Positions 56,143 through 64,000 of a DNA stretch of 64,000 bases are shown one piece after another. Below the pieces are notes generated by a model, which saw only the letters and a program-made list of their open reading frames with translations, ran no database searches and was not told the DNA's origin. The first letter of the stretch is position 1. Each line of letters begins with the position of its first letter. Origin of the DNA: Gallibacterium genomosp. 3 (GTDB lineage: Bacteria; Pseudomonadota; Gammaproteobacteria; Enterobacterales; Pasteurellaceae); NCBI RefSeq assembly GCF_001678475.1, contig NZ_JTJR01000034.1, forward strand, positions 1 to 64,000. The letters run 5' to 3'. The translations under genes were made by a program, and so were the position numbers.

Positions 56143-56886
56143 ATGATGTATCGTTTATATCAACGACTTACCCAATTAGTCTTAATGTTAAGTTTATGTT
56201 GTGCTACTTTGGTACAAGCTAATGTGATTATTATTGGCACCCGCATTATCTATCCCTCTAATCAAAAAACAGTCAATGTGCAATTAAATAATGAGAATAA
56301 ATTACCTGCATTAGTTCAATCATGGATTGATAATGGCGATCCAAATGTCGCGCCTGAACAAGTGAAAACACCATTTGTGATTACGCCACCAGTTACAAGA
56401 GTTGAGGCTAATAAAGGACAAACTTTACGGATTACTTATACTGGCGAACCGTTACCGAATGATCGGGAGACCGTGTTTTATTTTAATCTGCTAGATATTC
56501 CGCCAAAACCAACGGCTGAACAACAAGCAGAACACCCAAATTACTTACAAATTGCGTTCCGTAGCCGAATTAAACTGTTTTTCCGCCCAGTGGAATTAAA
56601 TATGTCTGTGAATGACAGTTATAACAAAGTGCAGTTCCGTTTAAACAATGAGAAAGGGAAATCTGTGATTGTGGTGAATAACCCAACTCCTTATTACATG
56701 TCTTATCTTAGTATAGACGTGCAACAAGGGGGGAATAAAGCAAGTGCAAAAGATATTGATATGGTTGCCCCTTTCTCACAAACGACTTATGTACTTTCTC
56801 GACCTCTCAAAGGACAAGCTACAGTAACTTGGTCATTACTGAATGATTATGGTGGAGTTCTAAAAGGCGTTAGCCAAACGCAGTAA
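56143..56886 (+). CDS. Periplasmic fimbrial chaperone
   Basis: A 247-residue PapD-like chaperone with a signal peptide of about 26 residues (cleaved after VQA). Two immunoglobulin-like domains follow: the start NVIIIGTRIIYPSNQK contains the edge strand, and FYFNLLDIPPKP plus the LQIAFRSRIKLFFRP block are the family signature. It caps pilin subunits by donor-strand complementation before delivery to the usher gene product encoded next. Confidence 0.94.
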   Translation: MMYRLYQRLTQLVLMLSLCCATLVQANVIIIGTRIIYPSNQKTVNVQLNNENKLPALVQSWIDNGDPNVAPEQVKTPFVITPPVTRVEANKGQTLRITYTGEPLPNDRETVFYFNLLDIPPKPTAEQQAEHPNYLQIAFRSRIKLFFRPVELNMSVNDSYNKVQFRLNNEKGKSVIVVNNPTPYYMSYLSIDVQQGGNKASAKDIDMVAPFSQTTYVLSRPLKGQATVTWSLLNDYGGVLKGVSQTQ

Positions 56887-56921
56887 CAAGGCTAATCAGC
56901 CTATTATTAAAAGGAATAACC

Positions 56922-59435
56922 ATGAACAATTCAATGTTGCAACAAATCTTACCATCTTATCGTAAGTATGCCCGTACGCTATTATGTATAAGTATATTAG
57001 CTAGTTGTTATCGGGTTAGTTTGGCAAATGACTTTGCAGAGTTTGATGCAGCTTTTTTAAATGGCAATATTAAACAAAGTATTGATATTAGCCGTTTTAG
57101 TTATGGTAATCCTATCCCAGCAGGGAATTATGTGGCGGATGTTTATGTGAATAGCCATTTACGAGGGCGAATTAATTTGCGTTTTGCTGATTTTCCTAAG
57201 CAAAAACAGGCTGTATTATGCCGTAGCGAAACCCTTTTAGCATTGTTAGATTTAAAACCGGAGGCGGTTATAGAATCTTCTGCCTTACAAGATGATTGCC
57301 AAAGTTTACAATTAGTACCTGAAGCAAAAGTTAATTTTGATATTTCTACCTTACAACTGAATATTGATTTACCCCAAGCATTAGTAGAGCAACGTCCAGT
57401 CGGTTATATTTCGCCAGCACAATGGCAAGATGGTGTCCCAGTTGCGTTTGTACGCTATGATGCTTCGCAATATCGTTATCGTTATGGTGGTGAAACAGAA
57501 ACGCAAAAGTATGTAAGCATTGATGCGGGAGTGAATCTATTTGGTTGGTCATTGCATCATCGTGGCTCACTAAGTTGGCAAGATAATCAACGTTTGCCTT
57601 ATCAACGAGTCATCACTTATGCACAACGTGATGTACCATTTTTACGAGGACAGCTTACAGTAGGTGATTTCTATACACGTGGCGGTTTGTTAGATAGTTT
57701 CCCTTTACGTGGTATCCAGATAACTTCTGATGAACGTATGCTAGCGACTTCATTACGTGGCTATGCGCCGATTATTCGTGGTACAGCAAATAGCAATGCG
57801 CATGTCACCATTCGCCAAAATGGGAATATTCTGCGTGAGGTGAATGTACCACCAGGGGCATTTGAGATAGATGATCTTTATCCAGATTCTTATGCAGGCG
57901 ATATTCAAGTAGAAGTATTAGAAGCCAATGGTGAACGTCATTCCTTTATAGTGCCTTATACCGCGGTAGCGGAATTAGTGCGTCCAGGGTATAGCCGCTA
58001 TCAAGTTTCAGTAGGGCGTTATCGTTACGATAATAAATTCTCAAATACCAAGGTCGGGCAAATTGTATGGCAGTATGGGTTAAGTAATGATATTACTTTG
58101 AATTTAGGAGCTAATCTTACTAAGAATTATCATGCAGAGTTAGTGGGATTGTCTTTTAATACGCCGATCGGCGCTTTTGCCACAAATGCGGTCTTCTCCA
58201 ATGCAAGGTTCAAAAATTCAGGTGTAAGAAAGAAAGGATATAGCTTATATGCCAGTTATAATACACATATTGAACCAACAAATACAAATGTTACCGTAGC
58301 AGCGTACCGCTATTCTTCCAAGGATTATTATAGTCTACATGATGTGGTACGAGTGAATGAGAGTGAGTTTGATGATGAGCAATCATTAGACTTTGGTTTG
58401 TATAATTATCGTCCGAAAAATCAATTCCAGATCTCAGTTAATCAGCCATTGAAAGATGGCTGGGGTTCGACCTATTTAATTGGTACAACGCGAACCTATT
58501 GGCAAACCAGTCAACGCCAAAATGAATACCAGTTTGGTTATAGTAACTCTTATAAACGCCTAAATTATAGTATTGCATTTTCCCAACTACGCGATAATGA
58601 GGGCAGAAAAGAGAATCAAATATATCTTAATTTCTCGCTTCCACTAGGAAATGATAATCCTATTTACTTGTCACAAACCTTAACGCATAGTCAATCTGAT
58701 GGATATGCTAGCGGTACTTCATTATCGGGTGTACTAGGTAAAGAGTATCGCTATAACTATAACCTGACTTTTTATAAACAAAGAAATAATAGTAGTTTCT
58801 CATTGAATACTAGCTATTATGGTTCATTAGCACGTCTAGGCGCTTCATGGAGCCAAGATAACCAACATAATCAACAGATGTCGATGAATATTTCTGGGGC
58901 GGTTGTTGCTCACCCGAAAGGTATCACGTTATCTAATGATTTGAGTGATAATTTTGCGATTATTCATGCTAAAGGGGCAAGAGGCGCAAGAATTAAAGGC
59001 GCTATTGGGAATGAAATTGATTATTTTGGTAATGGGATTGTGCCGTATGTTGATCCTTATGCGATTAATTATATTGGTATCGACACCAGTGAAATTCCTG
59101 ATCGCGTGGAGTTAGATTCTACGGAACAAGAGGTTATCCCGCGGGCAAATAGTGCCATTCTGGTTGAGTTTTCGACTAAAGTAGGAAGTGTTGTGTTCTT
59201 TGAACTAACTAATTTGAGTGAATATCCGCCAATTGGTACAGAAGTCTTTGATCAAAAGAAACAATCGGTTGGCATTGTTTCTCAAGGTGGACGGATTTAT
59301 ACCCGAGGTATTGCAAATAAAGGAACTTTACAGCTGAATTGGGGCGAAAAGCAATGTCAGTTTGACTATCAAATTTCTGATACAAATGATAATGGGCAAC
59401 CTTTGATTATCCCAGTGCAGTGTCAAGTGGAATAG
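56922..59435 (+). CDS. Outer-membrane fimbrial usher
   Basis: An 837-residue usher of the FimD/PapC family. A signal peptide ends near SLAND; the N-terminal chaperone-subunit binding domain starts FAEFDAAFLNG. A 24-strand barrel with plug domain follows (around GTANSNAHVTIRQNG and PPGAFEIDDLYPDSYAGD), and two C-terminal domains end with paired cysteines (CQFDYQ, VQCQVE). It assembles and exports the fimbria. A 5-bp hairpin precedes its ribosome site. The adhesin gene follows within 12 bases. Confidence 0.95.
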   Translation: MNNSMLQQILPSYRKYARTLLCISILASCYRVSLANDFAEFDAAFLNGNIKQSIDISRFSYGNPIPAGNYVADVYVNSHLRGRINLRFADFPKQKQAVLCRSETLLALLDLKPEAVIESSALQDDCQSLQLVPEAKVNFDISTLQLNIDLPQALVEQRPVGYISPAQWQDGVPVAFVRYDASQYRYRYGGETETQKYVSIDAGVNLFGWSLHHRGSLSWQDNQRLPYQRVITYAQRDVPFLRGQLTVGDFYTRGGLLDSFPLRGIQITSDERMLATSLRGYAPIIRGTANSNAHVTIRQNGNILREVNVPPGAFEIDDLYPDSYAGDIQVEVLEANGERHSFIVPYTAVAELVRPGYSRYQVSVGRYRYDNKFSNTKVGQIVWQYGLSNDITLNLGANLTKNYHAELVGLSFNTPIGAFATNAVFSNARFKNSGVRKKGYSLYASYNTHIEPTNTNVTVAAYRYSSKDYYSLHDVVRVNESEFDDEQSLDFGLYNYRPKNQFQISVNQPLKDGWGSTYLIGTTRTYWQTSQRQNEYQFGYSNSYKRLNYSIAFSQLRDNEGRKENQIYLNFSLPLGNDNPIYLSQTLTHSQSDGYASGTSLSGVLGKEYRYNYNLTFYKQRNNSSFSLNTSYYGSLARLGASWSQDNQHNQQMSMNISGAVVAHPKGITLSNDLSDNFAIIHAKGARGARIKGAIGNEIDYFGNGIVPYVDPYAINYIGIDTSEIPDRVELDSTEQEVIPRANSAILVEFSTKVGSVVFFELTNLSEYPPIGTEVFDQKKQSVGIVSQGGRIYTRGIANKGTLQLNWGEKQCQFDYQISDTNDNGQPLIIPVQCQVE

Positions 59436-59446
59436 GAATGAAGCAG

Positions 59447-60421
59447 ATGAAAGTAAGCAAGTTCTGTACATATTTTAGTTTAATCTTTGGTTTAAATACC
59501 TTGGTAGTAGCTGAAAATTTAATGATGACAGGAGTAAAAAATACTGATGGTACAATCGTCTATACAGCGAATTTTCCAAATCCAGGAAAGTCGGTCTGTG
59601 GAGCAAATTATTCAGGAACATTACGTTATGAAATTCGATATAACAGAATTGTTCAGGATTATGCACCTTATTTTGGTTTAAAAGTTGAAGCGGCAAGTTC
59701 GACTTCACCAACATTAAAACAAATTTATGGGAATTGGCAAACATGGCAACTTATAGATGAATTAGGTACAGGTGGTTATTTAACACTGAAAGTAACGTTA
59801 ACCCCTCCTAATAATGGGGTGTTTAGTACTAATGTTTTGGAAGCTGGCCATTCATTATTAGCTGATAATATGGAATTACGCTGTGTTTTCTCAGGGTATC
59901 AGCCAGGAACATATTTTGGTAATAGAGTGTTAAATTTAACATTAAAAGCAGTGAATGATATTCCATTAGGTAGAACCTGTGAATTAGCCTTGTCACCTGA
60001 TAGGAGAGTGATATTAGAGACTATTTTCTTACAACAGTTGAAAAATGAGAATCAGGTTTATGGCGGAACATTTCCACTACAATTAAACTGTCAAAATGCA
60101 ACAATTAATAATGCTTATATTACGTATACCGATGGGATAAATAATAGTAATACAACCGATGTGTTGATGACAGATACGACAATATCTGGAGCTGCACGTA
60201 ATGTTGGTTTAAAAATTTATGAACAAAATAATGATGTTGCAATTCGTTATCAGACAGCATTTTCTTCACAATTTGTTAATGTAAATAGTACTCGACAATT
60301 TGCGACAAATATTCGTGGTGGGAGTTATACTAAAAATTATAATGTTTTCTATACTAAAACAGGCAATCCAACAGCAGGCTCAGTTACAGGGAAATTAATA
60401 TATAATTTTTATTATCGATAA
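59447..60421 (+). CDS. Fimbrial tip adhesin (F17G-like, two-domain)
   Basis: A 324-residue secreted protein with a signal peptide (start MKVSKFCTYFSLIFGLNTLVV, cleaved near VVAEN). The ATG at 59447 has AGGA at a good distance; an ATG three codons earlier is also possible. The N-terminal domain (about 25-190) is the likely receptor-binding lectin, and the C-terminal pilin domain begins near RTCELALSP and ends TGKLIYNFYYR. The ligand is unknown; F17G binds N-acetylglucosamine. This gene is more divergent than the pilin and usher, as expected for an adhesin. Confidence 0.82.
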   Translation: MKVSKFCTYFSLIFGLNTLVVAENLMMTGVKNTDGTIVYTANFPNPGKSVCGANYSGTLRYEIRYNRIVQDYAPYFGLKVEAASSTSPTLKQIYGNWQTWQLIDELGTGGYLTLKVTLTPPNNGVFSTNVLEAGHSLLADNMELRCVFSGYQPGTYFGNRVLNLTLKAVNDIPLGRTCELALSPDRRVILETIFLQQLKNENQVYGGTFPLQLNCQNATINNAYITYTDGINNSNTTDVLMTDTTISGAARNVGLKIYEQNNDVAIRYQTAFSSQFVNVNSTRQFATNIRGGSYTKNYNVFYTKTGNPTAGSVTGKLIYNFYYR

Positions 60422-60433
60422 TCTCTCTTTTTT

Positions 60434-60460
60434 AAATGTCGGATAACCTCCGACATTTTT
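60434..60460 (+). terminator. Terminator of the fimbrial operon
   Basis: A 10-bp stem, AAATGTCGGA (60434-60443) with TCCGACATTT (60449-60458), a five-base loop and a five-T run. It closes the four-gene fimbrial transcript. Confidence 0.9.
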
Positions 60461-60595
60461 ATTGGGTAACTTGCTACTGTTTAATCGGTTTTTTGATTTT
60501 GATTCAAAAAAATTAGATTTTCTATATTCAATTCTATTGTCTTGTGCTACTTTTATTGCCGTTTTGTGTTTCATTTATATAGGAAGGAAAGTGTA

Positions 60596-61243
60596 ATGAA
60601 GTGGATTTTACAACCTCAAGCTGTGTTTAGTGCATCACCAGTTGTGCCGGTAATGGTGATTAAAAAATTAGAAGATGCTTTACCAATGGCAAAAGCGTTA
60701 CAAGCAGGTGGCATTAATGTATTTGAGATTACTTTACGTAGTTCAGTGGCATTAGATGCAATTAAATTATTAAGTAAAGAAGTGCCAGATGCGTTAGTGG
60801 GGGCGGGCACAGTATTATCAGCTGAACAATATGATCAAGCAGTAGCAGCAGGGGCAAAATTTGTGATTTCTCCGGGGGCAACACCTGCCTTATTAAAACA
60901 CGCAGCAGCGAGTGATGTTGCCTTAATTCCAGGAACAGCAACGCCATCAGAAATGATGCGAGCATTAGAACTTGGTTATGATCATCTTAAATTCTTCCCA
61001 GCAGAAATTAATGGTGGTGCACCAGCATTAAAAGCAATTTCCGCTGCATTACCACAATTAAGTTTTTGCCCAACTGGCGGTGTTTCACCAAAAAATGTGG
61101 CGAATTATCTTGCTGTTGATTGTGTTAAAACTATTGGTGGTTCTTGGATGATTCCAAATGATGCTGTTGCGACAGGTGATTGGGCTAAAGTAACAGAATT
61201 AACAGCAGAAGCAGTTGCTTTAGTGAAAAGCTTACGCGGTTAA
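60596..61243 (+). CDS. eda: KDPG/KHG aldolase Eda
   Basis: A 215-residue TIM-barrel aldolase (213 in E. coli) cleaving 2-keto-3-deoxy-6-phosphogluconate or 4-hydroxy-2-oxoglutarate. The active-site Glu is in VFEITLRS, and the Schiff-base Lys in DHLKFFPAEINGG. Start at 60596 follows AGGAAGGAAAG; an upstream extension of the frame lacks homology. No edd gene is near, so it may serve uronate or hydroxyproline-type routes rather than Entner-Doudoroff. Confidence 0.95.
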   Translation: MKWILQPQAVFSASPVVPVMVIKKLEDALPMAKALQAGGINVFEITLRSSVALDAIKLLSKEVPDALVGAGTVLSAEQYDQAVAAGAKFVISPGATPALLKHAAASDVALIPGTATPSEMMRALELGYDHLKFFPAEINGGAPALKAISAALPQLSFCPTGGVSPKNVANYLAVDCVKTIGGSWMIPNDAVATGDWAKVTELTAEAVALVKSLRG

Positions 61244-61268
61244 GTTTGATTTATTGTATTGAATAAAG

Positions 61269-61308
61269 ATTCCCTCGTATCAGGATAGCTGAACGAGGGA
61301 ATTTTTTA
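61269..61308. terminator. Bidirectional terminator between eda and yajG
   Basis: Arms ATTCCCTCGT (61269-61278) and ACGAGGGAAT (61293-61302) with an inner TCAG/CTGA pairing, followed by TTTTTTATT. It ends eda and sits at the stop of the convergent yajG. Confidence 0.88.
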
Positions 61309-61902
61309 TTAGTGAGATAAACGATTAATGGCGTTAGCCACTTCTTGATCTTGGTGAATTTCTTTCACCGCATCGTCAAATGCTTGACCTAGCACTTTTT
61401 GGATTTCTTCTGTTTTCGCAGTGAAAGCACCTTCTTGTGAACGGCGTGTTTCGATATTTTTACTATATTCACCTTTAGCACTTTGCACTTGGATGGTTAA
61501 TTGAACTGAGGCATCAACTTTATAACGCACATTACCTTGGTTCACATTCGCATAGAACTGTTTAATGTTTACTGTAACATTAGCTGGTGCATTGCCCGGT
61601 AATACACGGAAACCTTTACTATTTAAGTCTTGTTGCAATGATTGTTGGAATAACTCTGCAACTGAAGGTTGTGCGTAAACAGGGAATAATTGACCATTAT
61701 TTGTGTATTGTGAAACTGCTTGGTTTGCACGTAAATCGCGTGAAGCAACACTCACACTGCTTGTTTGGTTTTGGGTATTAAATGGACCGACAGCAGCAGG
61801 TGGATTGAAGGTAATAGTATTTGGTGGTGTTTGACAACCAGCAAGTGCGAAACTGGCAATGACAATACTGGCGAGAGATAAGCGTTTTAATGTTTTGTAC
61901 AT
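61309..61902 (-). CDS. yajG: YajG-family lipoprotein
   Basis: A 197-residue lipoprotein (192 in E. coli). The signal peptide ends in lipobox LAGC with Cys23 as lipidation site. The body matches YajG: FNPPAAVGPFN..., SVSVASRDLRANQAVSQY and the KVDASVQLTIQVQSAKG region. Function is unknown. It diverges from bolA, an arrangement common in gammaproteobacteria. Confidence 0.92.
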   Translation of the reverse strand: MYKTLKRLSLASIVIASFALAGCQTPPNTITFNPPAAVGPFNTQNQTSSVSVASRDLRANQAVSQYTNNGQLFPVYAQPSVAELFQQSLQQDLNSKGFRVLPGNAPANVTVNIKQFYANVNQGNVRYKVDASVQLTIQVQSAKGEYSKNIETRRSQEGAFTAKTEEIQKVLGQAFDDAVKEIHQDQEVANAINRLSH

Positions 61903-62003
61903 AATTCGTGTTCCTATTTATTCGTTGTAAGGTTTATGAGATGAAAGACATCGTATAAAATAGCGGATATTTATATAAATTACAGCATTAGTCAAAAGAA
62001 ATT

Positions 62004-62312
62004 ATGAGTAAACAGCAACAAATTACCGATTTATTACAGCAGGAATTATCCCCGCTTTATTTAGAAATTATTAATGAAAGTTATATGCACAGCTCTGGCA
62101 AAGGTAGTGAATCTCATTTTAAGATTATTTTAGCCAGTGAACGTTTTAGTGGGATGCAAGCAGTAGCACGTCACCGCTTAATTTATCAGTTATTAGAAGA
62201 GCAACTGGCTACTGGCGTCCATGCTTTGGCGTTACATCTTTATACATCAGAAGAGTGGCAAAATTTACCGGCTGTACCGGCTTCTCCGAATTGTATGGGA
62301 CACGGTAAGTAA
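62004..62312 (+). CDS. bolA: BolA-family transcriptional regulator / Fe-S assembly factor
   Basis: A 102-residue protein (105 in E. coli) with the BolA fold: LEIINESYMHSSGKGSESHFKIILAS and FSGMQAVARHRLIYQLL, then ALALHLYTSEEW. The histidine of the loop binds a shared [2Fe-2S] cluster with monothiol glutaredoxin. It affects cell shape under stress. It is a single gene followed by a weak hairpin (CTACTT / AAGTAG at 62314-62328). Confidence 0.93.
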   Translation: MSKQQQITDLLQQELSPLYLEIINESYMHSSGKGSESHFKIILASERFSGMQAVARHRLIYQLLEEQLATGVHALALHLYTSEEWQNLPAVPASPNCMGHGK

Positions 62313-62698
62313 TCTACTTCTAAAGTAGTATTTGTTTGATTTTTCGAGATAAATTGCAAGTAGTTTTCTTGAAAAATATCAAATTTTTCACATTTTTCTT
62401 AAAAATAAGAGTCATTGACTAGAATTAAGAGGGGAGTTTTGGTTAGAATAAGCCGTTTTTATATCCTTGTTCACATCTTGCAATTATTATTAATTATTTA
62501 ATTTATTATTTTGGTTAATGATTTTAGCCTGAACAAGAATTTTTACAGATTTGAGTTTTAAATTTAAGTGGACAGTGTAATCATTGTTTAATGTTTTGTG
62601 AGAGATTATCACTTTGATTTGAAAAGAGAAATTGTGGGTTCTCTAACAAAATTACACGCATTAAGATAGATGATTTGCTTGAAACTACTCAAACGAGA
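62313..62698 (+). other. AT-rich bolA-nqrA spacer
   Basis: About 390 bases without a gene. Besides the weak hairpin just after bolA I see runs of A/T and no clear promoter or frame. The nqr promoter must lie in this stretch. Confidence 0.4.
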
Positions 62699-62727
62699 GA
62701 TCACTACAATTTGATATTGTAGTGATC
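62699..62727 (+). promoter_or_regulatory. Perfect 12-bp hairpin in the nqrA leader
   Basis: GATCACTACAAT (62699-62710) and its exact complement ATTGTAGTGATC (62716-62727) enclose a TTGAT loop, 36 bases before the nqrA ATG. It is followed by GTTATGTTTAA rather than a T run. It may be an operator, a stem in the mRNA leader, or a weak attenuator. Confidence 0.5.
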
Positions 62728-62763
62728 GTTATGTTTAACCCAACGAAAAGTAGTGCAAACGAT

Positions 62764-64000
62764 ATGATTACAATTAAAAAAGGCTTGGATCTTCCTATTG
62801 CTGGGAAGCCAGCACAAGTAATCCACGATGGAGCTACCATCTCTGAAGTTGCCGTACTTGGCGAAGAATATGTTGGTATGCGTCCTTCGATGAAGGTGCG
62901 TGAGGGTGATGTAGTAAAAAAAGGTCAGGTGCTTTTTGAAGATAAAAAGAATCCGGGTGTTGTTTTTACTGCTCCAGCCTCAGGAACGGTAACTGCGATT
63001 AATCGTGGTGCTAAGCGTGTTTTACAATCTGTTGTGATTAAGCTAGAAGGCGACACAGAGGTTACTTTTGCTAAGTATAGCGTTGATCAATTAGCGACGC
63101 TTACTGCTGAACAAGTCAAACAAAATTTAATTGAGTCTGGCTTATGGACAGCATTCCGCACTCGTCCATTTAGTAAAATTCCTACAGTAGATAGTAAACC
63201 AAGTTCTATCTTTGTTAATGCAATGGATACTAATCCATTAGCAGCAGATCCAGCAGTTGTGATTAAAGAAAATGCAGAAGCGTTTCAACATGGTTTAACT
63301 GTATTAAGCCGTTTACATGAAGGAACGCTTTTTGTATGTAAAGCAGCTGGTGCATCAGTACCTAACGTAAATGCAGAAAATGTGCGTGTTGAAGAGTTTT
63401 CTGGTCCACACCCTGCTGGTTTAAGTGGTACTCATATTCACTTCTTAGATCCTGTTAGCATCAATAAATTTGTTTGGTATATCAATTACCAAGATGTGAT
63501 TGCGATCGGTAAATTATTCACCACAGGTGAATTAAGCGTTGAACGCATCATCTCTTTAGCAGGCCCACAAGTCAAAAATCCTCGTTTAGTTCGTACTTGC
63601 TTAGGTGCGAATCTTAGTCAATTAACTGCGGGGGAATTGGCAGATGGTGAAAATCGTGTTATCTCTGGTTCTGTGCTTAACGGTACAATTGCAACAGGTC
63701 CTGTTGCTTATTTAGGTCGTTATCACCAACAAGTTTCTGTGATTGCAGAAGGCCGTGACAAAGAATTCTTAGGCTGGATTATGCCAGGTGCGAATAAATT
63801 CTCTATTACTCGTACTGTATTAGGCCATTTTGGTAAGAAACTCTTTAACTTTACTTCTGCGGTAAATGGTGGACATCGTGCAATGGTTCCAATTGGTAAC
63901 TATGAACGTGTTATGCCATTAGATATTATCCCGACATTATTACTACGTGATTTAAGTGCAGGCGATACAGATAGTGCACAAGCATTAGGTTGCTTAGAGC
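62764..64000 (+). CDS. nqrA: Na+-translocating NADH:quinone reductase subunit A (partial, 3' end outside window)
   Basis: The first 412 codons of NqrA, open to the window end. The start [20 protein letters not shown] matches the Haemophilus and Vibrio subunit; an in-frame ATG 11 codons earlier (62731) is less likely. [19 protein letters not shown] and FTAPASGTV resemble biotinyl/lipoyl-like hinges; [11 protein letters not shown] and [12 protein letters not shown] are family sequences. NqrA is the peripheral quinone-site subunit of the sodium-pumping Nqr complex; nqrBCDEF should follow to the right. Confidence 0.97.
   Translation, partial: MITIKKGLDLPIAGKPAQVIHDGATISEVAVLGEEYVGMRPSMKVREGDVVKKGQVLFEDKKNPGVVFTAPASGTVTAINRGAKRVLQSVVIKLEGDTEVTFAKYSVDQLATLTAEQVKQNLIESGLWTAFRTRPFSKIPTVDSKPSSIFVNAMDTNPLAADPAVVIKENAEAFQHGLTVLSRLHEGTLFVCKAAGASVPNVNAENVRVEEFSGPHPAGLSGTHIHFLDPVSINKFVWYINYQDVIAIGKLFTTGELSVERIISLAGPQVKNPRLVRTCLGANLSQLTAGELADGENRVISGSVLNGTIATGPVAYLGRYHQQVSVIAEGRDKEFLGWIMPGANKFSITRTVLGHFGKKLFNFTSAVNGGHRAMVPIGNYERVMPLDIIPTLLLRDLSAGDTDSAQALGCLE

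Overview
The window looks like chromosome of a Pasteurellaceae bacterium (Haemophilus/Gallibacterium/Avibacterium group). Support: AT-rich coding sequence; a three-domain NadR; an NqrA start that matches the Haemophilus protein as I remember it; a compact ribF-ileS-lspA-ispH cluster without fkpB; and recO-rlmD and relA-dgkA blocks. The species cannot be fixed by reading. I did not see an exact copy of either classical Pasteurellaceae uptake signal (AAGTGCGGT or ACAAGCGGT) on either strand, which is unusual for the family.

Layout. 1-7.5 kb: a lysine-methyltransferase-like protein, nadR plus a metallophosphoesterase, ubiK, an FMN riboswitch with ribB, a three-gene hipBST toxin-antitoxin operon with a small gene remnant beside it, and tusA. 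7.5-18.7 kb: housekeeping genes pepQ-yigZ-hemG, rpsT, murJ, a DMT permease, ribF-ileS-lspA-ispH. 18.7-21.8 kb: a tryptophanase operon (tnaC leader peptide, tnaA, tnaB) with a perfect CRP site. 21.8-28.9 kb: oxidative pentose-phosphate genes zwf, pgl and gnd, with an insertion between pgl and gnd carrying a HEPN/MNT toxin-antitoxin pair, an unknown membrane protein and a GNAT enzyme; then cysQ and nudE. 29-37.7 kb: a DUF535 protein, hslR, greB, the sigma-E operon rpoE-rseABC, sdhE, recO (apparent ATT/ATC start), rlmD and an inserted lysR-lysE pair. 38-54.9 kb: relA, dgkA, murB, rdgC, proC, an HcaT-like transporter, hmp, xerD, an NSS transporter with a structured leader, an amidohydrolase, a SetA-like exporter, pgk-fba, yfhL, asnA. 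55-60.4 kb: a complete four-gene chaperone-usher fimbrial operon resembling F17, whose promoter carries a perfect FNR box and a run of ten C. 60.5-64 kb: eda, yajG, bolA and the 5' part of nqrA, cut by the window end.

The most interesting points are the regulatory ones. These are a tnaC leader peptide that keeps the Trp, Asp and Pro spacing of E. coli TnaC, a putative phase-variable and oxygen-responsive fimbrial promoter, the non-canonical recO start, a sigma-E autoregulatory promoter, a palindrome over the nadR promoter, and a candidate attenuator before the NSS transporter. Two stress or defence modules (HipBST and HepT/MntA) keep all their recognisable active-site motifs. No tRNA, rRNA, insertion sequence or CRISPR array was seen.
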